Shown piece by piece: positions 17,224-26,698 of a DNA stretch of 64,000 nt. Source of the DNA: Terrisporobacter vanillatitrophus (GTDB taxonomy: Bacteria; Bacillota; Clostridia; Peptostreptococcales; Peptostreptococcaceae); contig NZ_CP154625.1 of assembly GCF_051148895.1 (NCBI RefSeq), positions 3,596,001 to 3,660,000 on the forward strand, given 5' to 3'. A model generated the notes under the pieces. The model was not told the origin of the DNA. It made no database searches and worked only from the letters and a program-made list of their open reading frames with translations. How positions within the stretch are numbered: the first letter of the stretch is position 1; each line of letters starts with the position of its first letter. Position numbers and translations under genes: made by a program.

Positions 17224-19683
17224 CTAATAGCTATTTACATACTCTTGTTTTAATTCTTTTAGATTATTAAGTATTACGCTTTCATCCAAATTAAGCTTTT
17301 TATCAGGTTTTTCTAATAAATATATGGCTATAGTATTTTCTTCATAATTAATTTCAAAATTTAATAAATTTAATTCTCTAAAAACTTTAAATATTATAAA
17401 TGTTTTTAAAGGTAGAAGTTTAAATACTCTTTTTAATTCAGTTAATTTTAGTTGTAATTCTTTACTTACAAGCATTTGCTTATAAATGTTGATAAATTCA
17501 TCTCTATTTGGAACTATACTATCCATAATATTTTTTAAATATATTTTATCTTCACTACAATAATACTTAATAACAACTTCATTATTTAAAATGTTCTTAT
17601 TTAGATACGAATATTCTCCTTTATTATACAAAAAATCATAAAGAATAATACTATTATATCTTTTTAAGTCTATTTTATCAATATTAGGTGAAAATATAAG
17701 TTGTACTTTCTTATTTTTTTCATAAATATAATTATAATTTATATCATAGTCTAAATCTGTTAATGAAACATCTGATAAAGCCCTGTAAAATCCATTTAAT
17801 GTATTTGTTATAATCAAAGTCCCTTCTTTTATATAATCAAAGATGTTTATATTTTTATCTCCAGCCATATCTATAGATATATCCTCTTCGCCATTATAAA
17901 TATGATATAAACCATGACTATCTATAGGACTTATCTTTTCAAATAATTTAAGTGATAAATTATTTGATATAGCTGACTTAGGATGGGATAATCTTATATC
18001 TTTTAATAAAAATTGTAATTTTCTCTCATTATTAAAATTATTTTCGTCTACTTGGAATAATACATCTATCTTATCTCCCTCTTGAAAATTATCTGCTAAA
18101 TAAGCCATATTAAATCCTATACATTCATAAGGTTTTTCATTTTCACATATTAACTTTAGATGTTGTTTGTTTTTACCCATCTTGTAAATATTAGTTAATA
18201 ACAAGTCTCTTATAATAAATCTTGGAGATGGATTACTTAAACCAAAAGGTTCTAACTTATGTAAGTCGTCCACTAATCCCAATGTTACACTTTCTTCTTC
18301 AAGCTCATATTCAACTTTTACATTTTCAATCAAATCTTCTTTATTTAAATTGTAATCTGCTATTTCATTTACTCTTTTTCTTAAGTCTTCTATATTTTCT
18401 GCATCTAAAGCCAATCCTGCTGCTTGCTCATGTCCACCAAATTTATTCATTAAATCTTTGCAACTTACCAAAGCATCAAATATACTAAATCCTTTAATTG
18501 ATCTGGCTGAACCTGTTGCTTCACCATCTTCTATAGTAAGTAAGATTGTTGGCTTATAATATTTTTCTGTTAATTTAGAAGCAACAATCCCTATTATTCC
18601 ATGTTGCCACCCTTCTTTTGCTACTACAAGCACTTTGTCATCCTTATAGTTTTCATTACTTGATATAACATCTTCTGCCTCTTTATACATCTTACTTTCT
18701 ATCATTTGTCTTTCAATATTTTTTGTTTCTAATATATTGGCTATTTCTTTTGCTTCATCTTCAAAATCAGTAGTAAATAATTGCACCCCTAAGTATGAGT
18801 AGCCTAATCTTCCTGATGCATTAATTCTAGGGCCTACTGAATAACCTATATGTGATGATCCTATTTTACTAGTTTCAATACCACATACTTTAATTAGTTC
18901 TCTTAAACCTAAATTTTTGCCCTCTTTCATTAGTTTTAAACCATTTTTTACAATTATTCTATTTTCATCTATTAAAGGTACAATGTCACATATTGTTGCT
19001 AAAGTTACTACCTCTAAATAATCAAACATTGATGTTTTAAATTCTTCTTCATCTGTTAAAGCTTGAATCATTTTAAATGCTACCCCACATCCACAAAGCA
19101 TATCAAAAGGATAATTACAATCTTCTTGCTTTGGATTTACAATTGCGTAGGCATTTGGTATATCACTTTGGCATTCATGATGGTCTGTTATTATAACATC
19201 TATGCCTAATTCATTGGCTAATTCCACTTCATTAACTGATGTTATACCGCAGTCTACAGTTATTATAAGATCACATCCATCATTATTTATCTTTCTTATT
19301 GCGTCCTCATTTATTCCATATCCTTCTTCTAATCTATTTGGAATATAATATTTAACTGGATACCCTATAGATTTAAAATAAATATATAAAATTGATGTTG
19401 ATGATACACCATCTACGTCATAGTCACCATAAATATAAATTCTTTCTTTATTTTCAATAGCTTTCTTTATTCTCTCTGTTGCTTTTTTCATATCCTTCAT
19501 TAAGAAAGGATCTCTTAAGTATTTTAAAGATGGATTTATAAAAATTTCTGCATCTTTTTCGTCATTTATACCTCTATTATTTAATATTTGACTAATTTCC
19601 GGGGAAATGTTTATTTTCTTACTTAAGTCTGTTTCTTTAATTTTTCCTTTATATTTTAATGTCCATTTTTTATTATATATCAA
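17224..19683 (-). CDS. recJ: Single-stranded-DNA-specific exonuclease RecJ
   Basis: 5'-3' exonuclease of recombination and base-excision repair. 819 residues, long for RecJ because of a C-terminal extension of about 240 residues that is common in Firmicutes. DHH-family motifs are visible: YIYGDYDVDGVSS, VDCGITS, ITDHHE, and the DHHA1 motif KFGGHEQAAGL. The start is TTG at 19683 with GAGGTGAG 7 bases upstream. Confidence 0.95.
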   Translation of the reverse strand: MIYNKKWTLKYKGKIKETDLSKKINISPEISQILNNRGINDEKDAEIFINPSLKYLRDPFLMKDMKKATERIKKAIENKERIYIYGDYDVDGVSSTSILYIYFKSIGYPVKYYIPNRLEEGYGINEDAIRKINNDGCDLIITVDCGITSVNEVELANELGIDVIITDHHECQSDIPNAYAIVNPKQEDCNYPFDMLCGCGVAFKMIQALTDEEEFKTSMFDYLEVVTLATICDIVPLIDENRIIVKNGLKLMKEGKNLGLRELIKVCGIETSKIGSSHIGYSVGPRINASGRLGYSYLGVQLFTTDFEDEAKEIANILETKNIERQMIESKMYKEAEDVISSNENYKDDKVLVVAKEGWQHGIIGIVASKLTEKYYKPTILLTIEDGEATGSARSIKGFSIFDALVSCKDLMNKFGGHEQAAGLALDAENIEDLRKRVNEIADYNLNKEDLIENVKVEYELEEESVTLGLVDDLHKLEPFGLSNPSPRFIIRDLLLTNIYKMGKNKQHLKLICENEKPYECIGFNMAYLADNFQEGDKIDVLFQVDENNFNNERKLQFLLKDIRLSHPKSAISNNLSLKLFEKISPIDSHGLYHIYNGEEDISIDMAGDKNINIFDYIKEGTLIITNTLNGFYRALSDVSLTDLDYDINYNYIYEKNKKVQLIFSPNIDKIDLKRYNSIILYDFLYNKGEYSYLNKNILNNEVVIKYYCSEDKIYLKNIMDSIVPNRDEFINIYKQMLVSKELQLKLTELKRVFKLLPLKTFIIFKVFRELNLLNFEINYEENTIAIYLLEKPDKKLNLDESVILNNLKELKQEYVNSY

Positions 19684-19781
19684 AAGCTCTCACCTCATAT
19701 TTTCTTTGTCCTTACATTTAAATATTATAATATTATTAACTTATATGCCATAATCTAGTACTAAAAAAATTTTATTGCATT

Positions 19782-19815
19782 AAAAAGGAGCAATTTGTAA
19801 ATTGCTCCTTTTTAG
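19782..19815 (-). terminator. Terminator after the gamma-carbonic-anhydrase-like gene
   Basis: 15-bp perfect stem AAAAAGGAGCAATTT/AAATTGCTCCTTTTT (19782-19796 with 19799-19813), before recJ. Confidence 0.88.
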
Positions 19816-19843
19816 TTTGCATAATTTTTATTTGAATTTCAAA

Positions 19844-20341
19844 TTACTTATGTTTTTTACCCATTCCTATATAATGTAAAGCTGATTGTTTCAAGCTTTC
19901 TTTTTCTTCGTCAGTCAATTCTCTTGCAATTTTTGCTGGTGAACCTAATAATAAAACTCCTGGTGGAAATTTTTTACCTGTTACTAAACTACCTGCTCCA
20001 ACCATAGTAAATTCCCCTATTTCTGCATTGTCAAGAACTGTTGCCCCCATTCCGATTAGACTACAATCGCCTATTTTACATCCATGAATAACAGCAGCAT
20101 GCCCTATAGTGACATTTTTTCCTATAATAGTTGGTTCCTCATATCCACAATGAACTATAGTTCCATCTTGTACATTTGAATTTTCTCCAACTATAATTTG
20201 ACTATCATCGCCTCTTAAAACTGCTTTGTACCAAATACTTGCGTTTTTCTCAACAATAACGTCACCAATTACGTCTGCAGTTTCTGCTACAAAAGCAGAA
20301 TCATCAATAGTAGGTTTTATCCCCTCAAACCCTTTTATCAT
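19844..20341 (-). CDS. Gamma-carbonic-anhydrase-type left-handed beta-helix protein
   Basis: 165 residues from the ATG at 20341, chosen because GGAAGGAG lies 8 bases upstream, inside the end of scfB; the frame is open further upstream to 20389. Hexapeptide repeats (I-G-D-V-I-V, I-I-V-G-E-N and so on) form the beta-helix. Histidines in DGTIVHCG and TIGHAAVIHGC fit the trimeric zinc site. Relatives (YrdA/PaaY type) may be carbonic anhydrases or act on thioesters; activity is not decided by sequence. The gap from scfB is only 2 bases, so the two are coupled. Confidence 0.85.
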   Translation of the reverse strand: MIKGFEGIKPTIDDSAFVAETADVIGDVIVEKNASIWYKAVLRGDDSQIIVGENSNVQDGTIVHCGYEEPTIIGKNVTIGHAAVIHGCKIGDCSLIGMGATVLDNAEIGEFTMVGAGSLVTGKKFPPGVLLLGSPAKIARELTDEEKESLKQSALHYIGMGKKHK

Positions 20342-20343
20342 TT

Positions 20344-21717
20344 TTATTCTCCTTCCAGCATTAGTTTTGCTTGAATCATTATAGAACATTCTGTTCTTTT
20401 CTTTTGCATTTCACAACCAAGCTCATATGGCTTTCTTATATCATTATTAAAGTTAATTGCGTTGGCATGACATCCACCTGAACAGTAGAATTTATTCCAG
20501 CACTTTTTACAATCTTCTTTAGAATAAACATGAGCATCTCTAAACATATTACTTATTTCTTTAGGTATAACTATTTCTTCATCCATTATGTTTGCTAATT
20601 TAAAATCATCATTTCCTACAAACTGATGACATGGGTATATATCTCCATTTGGTGTTACTGATAAGTACTCGTTTCCAGCACCACATCCAGTTATTCTTTT
20701 TATTACACATGGTCCTTGATTTAAATCTATTACAAAGTGGAAGAATGTGAAATCATCACCATTTAATTTTCTTTTTGCATACTCTTTTGCTAGTTTTTCG
20801 TATTCATTAAATACTTTTTCCATATCTTCTTCTCTTAGTGCATAAGGATTACTTTCATCACCGACAACTGGCTCCACTGATGTTAATTCAAATCCTTCAT
20901 TAGCAAAATGAAGTACATCTTCAGAGAAATCTAAGTTATCTCTTGTAAATGTTCCTCTAATATAATAGTATTTGTCCTTCGGTCTTTTTTCTACTAACTT
21001 TTTAAATTTAGGCATGATAACATCATAACTTCCTTTATCATTAACTGTTGGCCTCATGTTATCATTTATTTCTTTTCTTCCATCTAAACTTAATACTGCA
21101 TTGTGCATATGTTCATTTATATAGTCAATTTTATCATCATCTAATAGTATTCCATTAGTAGTTATAGTAAATCTTATATTCTTATTATTTTCTTTTTCAA
21201 CTTTTCTACCATAAGCTACTAGTTGCTTAACTACTTCAAAGTTCATTAGTGGCTCTCCACCAAAGAAATCTATTTCTAAATTTCTTCTATTTCCTGAATT
21301 AGCTATAAGATAATCTATGGCCTTTTTACCTGTTTCAAAGCTCATCATTTCTTTTTCTCCACCAAAATCACCTTGTGAAGCAAAGCAATATTTGCATTTT
21401 AAGTTACAGTCATGTGAAACGTGTAGACATAATGCTTTAACTACTTTTTTTCTATTTACAAAACTTGGGTGATTTTCATATGTATCCTCAGTAAATAAAA
21501 GCCCTTCTTCTTTTAAAGATTTTATTTCCTCATAAGCTTCTTCTATTTGTTCTTTAGTATAATCTTTATTTAAAGCTTCTACTATTTCTTCCATAGATTT
21601 TTTTTCAAATAAATCTACAAGATTATATGCAACATCATCTAGTACATGAACACTTCCTCCATTCACATCTAAAACAATCTTATATCCATCCATAGAAAAT
21701 TTATGTATCATACTCAT
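20344..21717 (-). CDS. scfB: SCIFF radical SAM maturase
   Basis: 457-residue radical SAM/SPASM enzyme that installs sulfur-to-alpha-carbon thioether links in the SCIFF peptide. It has an N-terminal peptide-binding (RRE/PqqD-like) region at about 1-90, the SAM cluster motif CNLKCKYCFA near residue 105, and SPASM cysteines in CGAGNEYLSVTPNGDIYPC and CKKCWNKFYCSGGC. The precursor gene scfA lies just upstream. A hairpin between them probably lowers enzyme expression relative to the peptide. The substrate call rests on the adjacent six-cysteine peptide. Confidence 0.95.
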   Translation of the reverse strand: MSMIHKFSMDGYKIVLDVNGGSVHVLDDVAYNLVDLFEKKSMEEIVEALNKDYTKEQIEEAYEEIKSLKEEGLLFTEDTYENHPSFVNRKKVVKALCLHVSHDCNLKCKYCFASQGDFGGEKEMMSFETGKKAIDYLIANSGNRRNLEIDFFGGEPLMNFEVVKQLVAYGRKVEKENNKNIRFTITTNGILLDDDKIDYINEHMHNAVLSLDGRKEINDNMRPTVNDKGSYDVIMPKFKKLVEKRPKDKYYYIRGTFTRDNLDFSEDVLHFANEGFELTSVEPVVGDESNPYALREEDMEKVFNEYEKLAKEYAKRKLNGDDFTFFHFVIDLNQGPCVIKRITGCGAGNEYLSVTPNGDIYPCHQFVGNDDFKLANIMDEEIVIPKEISNMFRDAHVYSKEDCKKCWNKFYCSGGCHANAINFNNDIRKPYELGCEMQKKRTECSIMIQAKLMLEGE

Positions 21718-21812
21718 AATATGTCCTCCTAATTTTTAATACTCTTATTATATACCCTAAACAAAATATATGTAAATTTTTTGTGAAAACAATTTATATG
21801 CAAACAAAATGA

Positions 21813-21832
21813 GGGTATTATTTGTAATACCC
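21813..21832 (-). terminator. Attenuating terminator between scfA and scfB
   Basis: Perfect 8-bp stem GGGTATTA/TAATACCC with a 4-base loop, followed on the minus strand by TCATTTTGTTT. Read-through would supply a little scfB mRNA relative to scfA. Confidence 0.7.
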
Positions 21833-21857
21833 CCACTTTCAAAATAATTTTGTTTAA

Positions 21858-22001
21858 TTATCTTTCGCACTCTTGGTTTGCAACTGTACAAGAAGTTTTA
21901 CAAGCAGATTGACAAGATGTTTGACATTCTCCACATCCACCTTTAGCTGCGCTTTCTTTTAATGTAGCATTTGATAAAGTTTTTATATGTTTTTTAGCCA
22001 T
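21858..22001 (-). CDS. scfA: SCIFF peptide precursor (six cysteines in forty-five)
   Basis: 47-residue ribosomal peptide found by reading the minus strand upstream of scfB. It starts MAKKHIKTLSNATL and ends with a Cys-rich core containing six cysteines: CGEC, then TSC, SAC and TSC spacing, and a last Cys three residues from the end. This is the SCIFF family (TIGR03973), nearly universal in clostridia. Strong ribosome site CAGGAGG 7 bases before the ATG. ScfB forms thioether links on it; the biological role of the product is unknown. Confidence 0.95.
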   Translation of the reverse strand: MAKKHIKTLSNATLKESAAKGGCGECQTSCQSACKTSCTVANQECER

Positions 22002-22066
22002 TTTAATTACCTCCTGTTTCTAATTAACTGTTACTAATTATACCATAATTCTGTATTTTTTGGAAC

Positions 22067-22429
22067 TTATTTGAAGTTCACTCCCAATACTCCACCTATT
22101 CCTCCTGCTACGGAAACAAGTATTGCTTTATAAAGAACTGTCATATCAAATATATAATTTTCTTTAGCTAAGTAAAACATTGTTATAAGTAGTATTATGT
22201 AAGATACTCCCACTATAAAACCATATATAAGTCCCTTTTCTTGTATATGTTTACAAGCATAAAATCCACCAAAAGCTGCAGAAACTGTGGTAATAAATGA
22301 TGTAACTATTGAAACGGAATCTGCTGAAACATTAGTATAAGTTAGTAATAGATTGTAAATTAATAATACAATTAGCGTAATTATGTAAGCGTAACCTAAA
22401 CCTTTTAATATATGTATAGTTTTTGCCAT
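22067..22429 (-). CDS. TIGR04086-family membrane protein
   Basis: 120 residues with four predicted transmembrane helices (about 10-30, 40-60, 68-88 and 98-118). The family is a small clostridial and bacillar membrane protein of unknown function usually found by yajC and SCIFF genes, as here. The ATG at 22429 has GGGGAGG, but that ribosome site is inside the 3' arm of a terminator-like hairpin. Confidence 0.8.
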   Translation of the reverse strand: MAKTIHILKGLGYAYIITLIVLLIYNLLLTYTNVSADSVSIVTSFITTVSAAFGGFYACKHIQEKGLIYGFIVGVSYIILLITMFYLAKENYIFDMTVLYKAILVSVAGGIGGVLGVNFK

Positions 22430-22437
22430 AAAAAAAC

Positions 22438-22469
22438 CTCCCCTCGGAATATATATATTCCTTAGGGAG
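22438..22469 (-). promoter_or_regulatory. Terminator hairpin that contains the downstream ribosome site
   Basis: Stem CTCCC/GGGAG (22438-22442 with 22465-22469) enclosing the 16-base palindrome GGAATATATATATTCC. On the minus strand it is followed at once by seven T and the ATG of the TIGR04086 gene, and the GGGGAGG site is the 3' arm. Termination, or hiding of the ribosome site, after yajC is inferred. Confidence 0.65.
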
Positions 22470-22484
22470 ATTTAAAATTACTAT

Positions 22485-22766
22485 TTATTTATCTTCTTCT
22501 TTTTTCTCAACAGAAGCTATAGCCCATTTTTTAAAAGGCATTTTAGTTCTATTTGGTCCTACTTCTAAAACAACAAATTCCTCTTCAATTTTAGCTACAG
22601 TTGCTAACATTCCACCTATTGTAGTAACCATTTGTCCTACTTCTAAACTTGATCTTAATTCATCCAATTGCTTTTCTTTTTTTCTTTGAGGTCTTATAAA
22701 TAAGAAATAGAAAATTGCAAATAGCGCCACCATATAAACAATAGACATTATCATTTGGTAATTCAT
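22485..22766 (-). CDS. yajC: Preprotein translocase subunit YajC
   Basis: 93 residues from the ATG at 22766 (AAGGAG 6 bases upstream); a GTG at 22775 is in frame but overlaps the ribosome site. One N-terminal transmembrane helix (VYMVALFAIFYFLFI), the conserved RPQRKKEKQ, then a small beta domain (VGQMVTTIGGM). It is an accessory of SecDF/SecYEG and is located after tgt as in most bacteria. Confidence 0.93.
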   Translation of the reverse strand: MNYQMIMSIVYMVALFAIFYFLFIRPQRKKEKQLDELRSSLEVGQMVTTIGGMLATVAKIEEEFVVLEVGPNRTKMPFKKWAIASVEKKEEDK

Positions 22767-22836
22767 ATGCTTCACTCCTTCATATGTTTATTACTTCTTA
22801 AATACAAAGTATAATAAACATTATAACTCAAATTTA

Positions 22837-23958
22837 TTACAATTTATACCCATATTTGGAGAAAAATTCATCTTTGAAGTCTAATAATCTATCTTCCATT
22901 ATTGCTTGTCTTACATCTTCCATTAATTTAAGTAAGAATCTTAAGTTATGTGTAGATATAAGTCTAGCTGCTAATATTTCATTTGCTTTTACTAAATGTC
23001 TTATATAAGCTTTTGTATAGTTTTTACAGCAGTAGCAATCACATTCTGGGTCAAGTGGAGTAAAATCTCTTGCATACTTAGCATTTCTTACTACAACTTT
23101 ACCTTGGCTAGTCATTGCAGTACCATTTCTAGCTATACGAGTTGGAAGTACACAGTCAAACATGTCTATCCCTCTTATTACACCTTCTAATAAGTCATCT
23201 GGTGAACCAACACCCATTAGATATCTTGGTTTGTCTTCCGGCATTAGAGGTACTGTATAGTCAAGTACTTCGTACATTAATTCTTTAGGTTCTCCAACAC
23301 TAAGTCCACCTACCGCATATCCTGGTAAGTCTAATTCTAATATTTCCTTAGCTGATTGTTCTCTTAAGTCTTTGTACATCCCACCTTGGATTATTCCAAA
23401 TAACGCTTGGTTTTCTGTATTTTCATGAGATTCTTTACATCTTTTTAACCATCTAGTAGTTCTTTCTAAAGAATTTTTAACATACTCTCTATCTGCTGGA
23501 TATGGAGCACATTCATCAAACGCCATCATTATATCAGAACCTAAAGCATTTTGTATTTCCATAGCTTTTTCTGGAGATATAAAATGTTTAGAACCATCTA
23601 TATGTGATCTAAAGTGAACACCTTCTTCAGTTATTTTTCTAAGTGGCCCTAGTGAAAATACTTGGAATCCACCACTATCTGTTAATATTGGTCTATCCCA
23701 GTTCATAAATTTATGAAGCCCACCTGCTTCTTTTACTAAATCATGGCCTGGTCTCATATATAAGTGATAGGTATTACTTAATATTATCTGAGATCCAATT
23801 TCTTTTAATTCTTCTGGTGTCATTGCCTTTACTGTTGCTTGAGTTCCAACAGGCATAAATATAGGTGTTTCTATAACTCCATGAGGAGTGTGTAATCTAC
23901 CAAGTCTTGCACCACTTTGTTTACAAGTTTTTATAAGTTCATATCTTATTGCACTCAT
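22837..23958 (-). CDS. tgt: tRNA-guanine transglycosylase
   Basis: Exchanges guanine-34 for preQ1 in tRNAs with GUN anticodons. 373 residues. Active-site motifs: LTDSGGFQVFS (nucleophile/base Asp), MAFDECAPYP, GVGSPDDLLEGV with FDCVLPTR, and the zinc site CDCYCC...H near the C-terminus. Part of the queA-tgt-yajC order. The start ATG has AAGGAG. Confidence 0.98.
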   Translation of the reverse strand: MSAIRYELIKTCKQSGARLGRLHTPHGVIETPIFMPVGTQATVKAMTPEELKEIGSQIILSNTYHLYMRPGHDLVKEAGGLHKFMNWDRPILTDSGGFQVFSLGPLRKITEEGVHFRSHIDGSKHFISPEKAMEIQNALGSDIMMAFDECAPYPADREYVKNSLERTTRWLKRCKESHENTENQALFGIIQGGMYKDLREQSAKEILELDLPGYAVGGLSVGEPKELMYEVLDYTVPLMPEDKPRYLMGVGSPDDLLEGVIRGIDMFDCVLPTRIARNGTAMTSQGKVVVRNAKYARDFTPLDPECDCYCCKNYTKAYIRHLVKANEILAARLISTHNLRFLLKLMEDVRQAIMEDRLLDFKDEFFSKYGYKL

Positions 23959-24005
23959 ATTTATTCTCCTTACTATGTCTGATTATAGTCTAAAATATTA
24001 AACTA

Positions 24006-24488
24006 CTAATTATTCTTTATTTCTTCTGTGTCTAAATTTTCTTTTTCTTTAATATTACTTTTTTTTAAATTATATAGCCTACTAAGGCTCATTGCTCTTT
24101 CTTCTGGGGACATTAAATATTTTCTAATTGCAAATATTGCACCTATAGAAAGTATTCCTAATAGTAAATCTCCCATTCCAGAACTTTTCGGAAGTAAAAT
24201 AAGCTTTCTAGCTATTGCGTACAATAACACTTCCAAAAGTACTCCTGGTGTATGCAAAGATAGCATTACTACCAATTCAACCCCTATTACTAACAATAAT
24301 GCTTCCGCTAAAAAACTATTTAATTGGGTATATTGAACTGGATTTGAAAAATCTACTATATAAGCTTGATACACACTTCTTACTAAATCCATCATACCCA
24401 ATAATACAAGAATTAATATTACTATTGCTAAGGCCGCCTCAAAGTTTTTTGAAATGTTCAACAACCTTTTATCATGCTTTTTTATCAT
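24006..24488 (-). CDS. PsiE-like membrane protein
   Basis: 160 residues from the ATG at 24488, picked for its AAGGGGAG site. Four predicted transmembrane helices (about 20-42, 62-84, 93-110 and 115-132) match the phosphate-starvation-inducible PsiE family. No catalytic motif is visible. It lies between queA and tgt, so its presence in this operon may reflect transcription rather than function. Confidence 0.65.
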   Translation of the reverse strand: MIKKHDKRLLNISKNFEAALAIVILILVLLGMMDLVRSVYQAYIVDFSNPVQYTQLNSFLAEALLLVIGVELVVMLSLHTPGVLLEVLLYAIARKLILLPKSSGMGDLLLGILSIGAIFAIRKYLMSPEERAMSLSRLYNLKKSNIKEKENLDTEEIKNN

Positions 24489-24518
24489 ACCGTCTCCCCT
24501 TTTGTACACATATTATAT

Positions 24519-25544
24519 TTATTTTATAAACATTGCATCTCCAAAACTAAAGAATCTATAATGATTTTCTACTGCACAGTTATATGCATTTAATACATTT
24601 TCTTTTCCAGCAAGTGCACTTACTAACATTATTAGTGTTGACTCTGGTAAATGGAAGTTCGTAATTAAGTTATCTACAACTTTGAATTTATATCCTGGAT
24701 AAATAAATATTTTTGTCCATCCCGATTCTTCTTTCATTTTTCCATTTTCATCGGCTACAGATTCTATAGTTCTAGTACTAGTTGTACCTACTGTTATTAC
24801 TTTATTACCACTTTCTTTTGCTCTATTAATTTTATTTGCTGCTTCTTCTGTTATCATATAGTACTCAGAATGCATATCATGTTCTAAAACATCATCTACT
24901 TTTACTGGTCTAAAAGTTCCAAGACCCACATGTAAAGTTACAAAGGCTAAATCTACACCTTTATCTTTAATTTTTTGTAGTAATTCATCAGTAAAATGTA
25001 GACCTGCTGTAGGCGCAGCTGCTGAACCATTATGTTTAGAATAAACAGTTTGATATCTTTCTCTTTCTTCTAATCTTTCTGTTATATATGGCGGTAATGG
25101 CATGTTTCCAAGTTCATCTAAAACTTCTTCAAAAATACCTTCGTACTCAAACTTTACTATTCTAGCTCCGTCATCACCCATTCCAACAACTTCCGCTATA
25201 AGTTTACCTTCTCCAAATGAAAATTTTGTACCTATTTTAGCCCTTTTACCTGGTTTAACTAAAGTCTCCCAAGTATCATCTTCATTTCTTTTTAAAAGTA
25301 AAAACTCTATTTTACCCCCAGATCCTTCTTTAGAACCAATTAGTCTTGCAGGAATAACTCTCGTATCGTTTAATACAAGACAATCTCCTGGATTTAAATA
25401 ATCTATTATGTCTTTAAAAATTCTATGACTTACTTCACCAGTTTGTTTGTCTAATACCATTAATTTAGAGCTAGATCTATCTAAAATAGGTACTTGAGCA
25501 ATTAATTCTTCGGGTAAATCAAAATAAAAATCGCTTGTTTTCAA
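24519..25544 (-). CDS. queA: S-adenosylmethionine:tRNA ribosyltransferase-isomerase
   Basis: Second-last step of queuosine synthesis, adding epoxyqueuosine to preQ1-tRNA. 341 residues. The true start is probably the TTG at 25544 (MKTSDFYFDLPEELIAQ, the family's normal beginning) with GAAGG about 7 bases upstream; another TTG at 25562 is in frame. Motifs NDTRVIPARL, APTAGLHFT, LHVGLGTFRPV and NFHLPESTLIMLVSA are all present. It acts after tgt, encoded downstream. Confidence 0.97.
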   Translation of the reverse strand: MKTSDFYFDLPEELIAQVPILDRSSSKLMVLDKQTGEVSHRIFKDIIDYLNPGDCLVLNDTRVIPARLIGSKEGSGGKIEFLLLKRNEDDTWETLVKPGKRAKIGTKFSFGEGKLIAEVVGMGDDGARIVKFEYEGIFEEVLDELGNMPLPPYITERLEERERYQTVYSKHNGSAAAPTAGLHFTDELLQKIKDKGVDLAFVTLHVGLGTFRPVKVDDVLEHDMHSEYYMITEEAANKINRAKESGNKVITVGTTSTRTIESVADENGKMKEESGWTKIFIYPGYKFKVVDNLITNFHLPESTLIMLVSALAGKENVLNAYNCAVENHYRFFSFGDAMFIK

Positions 25545-25661
25545 TGTTAAACCTTCTTTCAATAATATATTACCTTAAGCATACAATTACCATAATAACA
25601 AAAAATTCAATTTTTTTCTACTATTAGAAATTATACTTTTATTTTCATTAATATTATTATT

Positions 25662-26678
25662 CTACTTTTCTGGATAATTTATATTTAAATGTTTATAAGC
25701 ATTTGGCATGGCTATTCTTCCCCTTGGACTCCTATTAATAAATCCAAGTTGAAGTAAATAGGGCTCATAAACATCTTCTATTGTATTTCTGTCTTCTCCA
25801 ATAGAAGCAGCTAAAGTATCTAACCCTACAGGTCCACCTTTAAATTTATTAATTATTGTTAATAACAATTTTTCGTCCACATAGTCTAATCCTAAACTAT
25901 CTACGCCAATCATTTCTAGGGCTTGGTCTGCAACTTCTGATGTTATATTTCCATTGGCTCTAACTTGAGCATAGTCTCTAACTCTTTTTAGAAGTCTATT
26001 TGCTATTCTTGGTGTTCCCCTAGATCGTCTAGCAATCTCAATTGCTCCTCTATGTTCAATTTCTGCACCTAATATATTGGCTGATCTTATTACTATTTTT
26101 GTTAATTCATCAACTGTATAATAATCAAGTTTGCATATAACACCAAATCTATCTCTAAGTGGGTTTGTAAGCATACCTGCTCTTGTTGTTGCTCCAATAA
26201 GAGTAAATTTAGGCAAATCAAGTCGTATACTTCTAGCCGATGGTCCCTTACCTATTATTATATCTATACAATAATCTTCCATAGCAGGATATAATACTTC
26301 TTCTACACTTCTATTTATTCTGTGTATTTCGTCTATAAATAGTACGTCATTTTCATTTAAATTTGTTAATATGGCTGCCAAATCTCCTGCTCTTTCTATG
26401 GCTGGACCTGATGTTATTCTTAGGTTAACTCCCATTTCACTAGCAATTATACCAGCCAAAGTAGTTTTTCCAAGACCAGGTGGCCCATATAGAAGAACAT
26501 GATCTAATGGTTCATTTCTACTCTTTGCAGCTTCAATAAATATGGATAATTGTTCTTTAGCTTTTTCTTGCCCTAAATAATCAGCTAATAACTTAGGTCT
26601 TAAATTATTTTCTATATCCACATCATCATTTTGCATACTAGATGTAATTATTCTGTCTTCATCTTCAAATCCGTACAA
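25662..26678 (-). CDS. ruvB: Holliday junction branch-migration ATPase RuvB
   Basis: 338 residues. AAA+ Walker A is GPPGLGKTT, Walker B is FIDEIHR, with sensor 1 GATTRAG and the C-terminal winged helix (INRSPRGR). The start is TTG at 26678 behind GGGGGAAG. It directly follows ruvA and moves junctions together with it. Confidence 0.98.
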   Translation of the reverse strand: MYGFEDEDRIITSSMQNDDVDIENNLRPKLLADYLGQEKAKEQLSIFIEAAKSRNEPLDHVLLYGPPGLGKTTLAGIIASEMGVNLRITSGPAIERAGDLAAILTNLNENDVLFIDEIHRINRSVEEVLYPAMEDYCIDIIIGKGPSARSIRLDLPKFTLIGATTRAGMLTNPLRDRFGVICKLDYYTVDELTKIVIRSANILGAEIEHRGAIEIARRSRGTPRIANRLLKRVRDYAQVRANGNITSEVADQALEMIGVDSLGLDYVDEKLLLTIINKFKGGPVGLDTLAASIGEDRNTIEDVYEPYLLQLGFINRSPRGRIAMPNAYKHLNINYPEK

Positions 26679-26698
26679 TTAACTTCCCCCTTTCTTTA

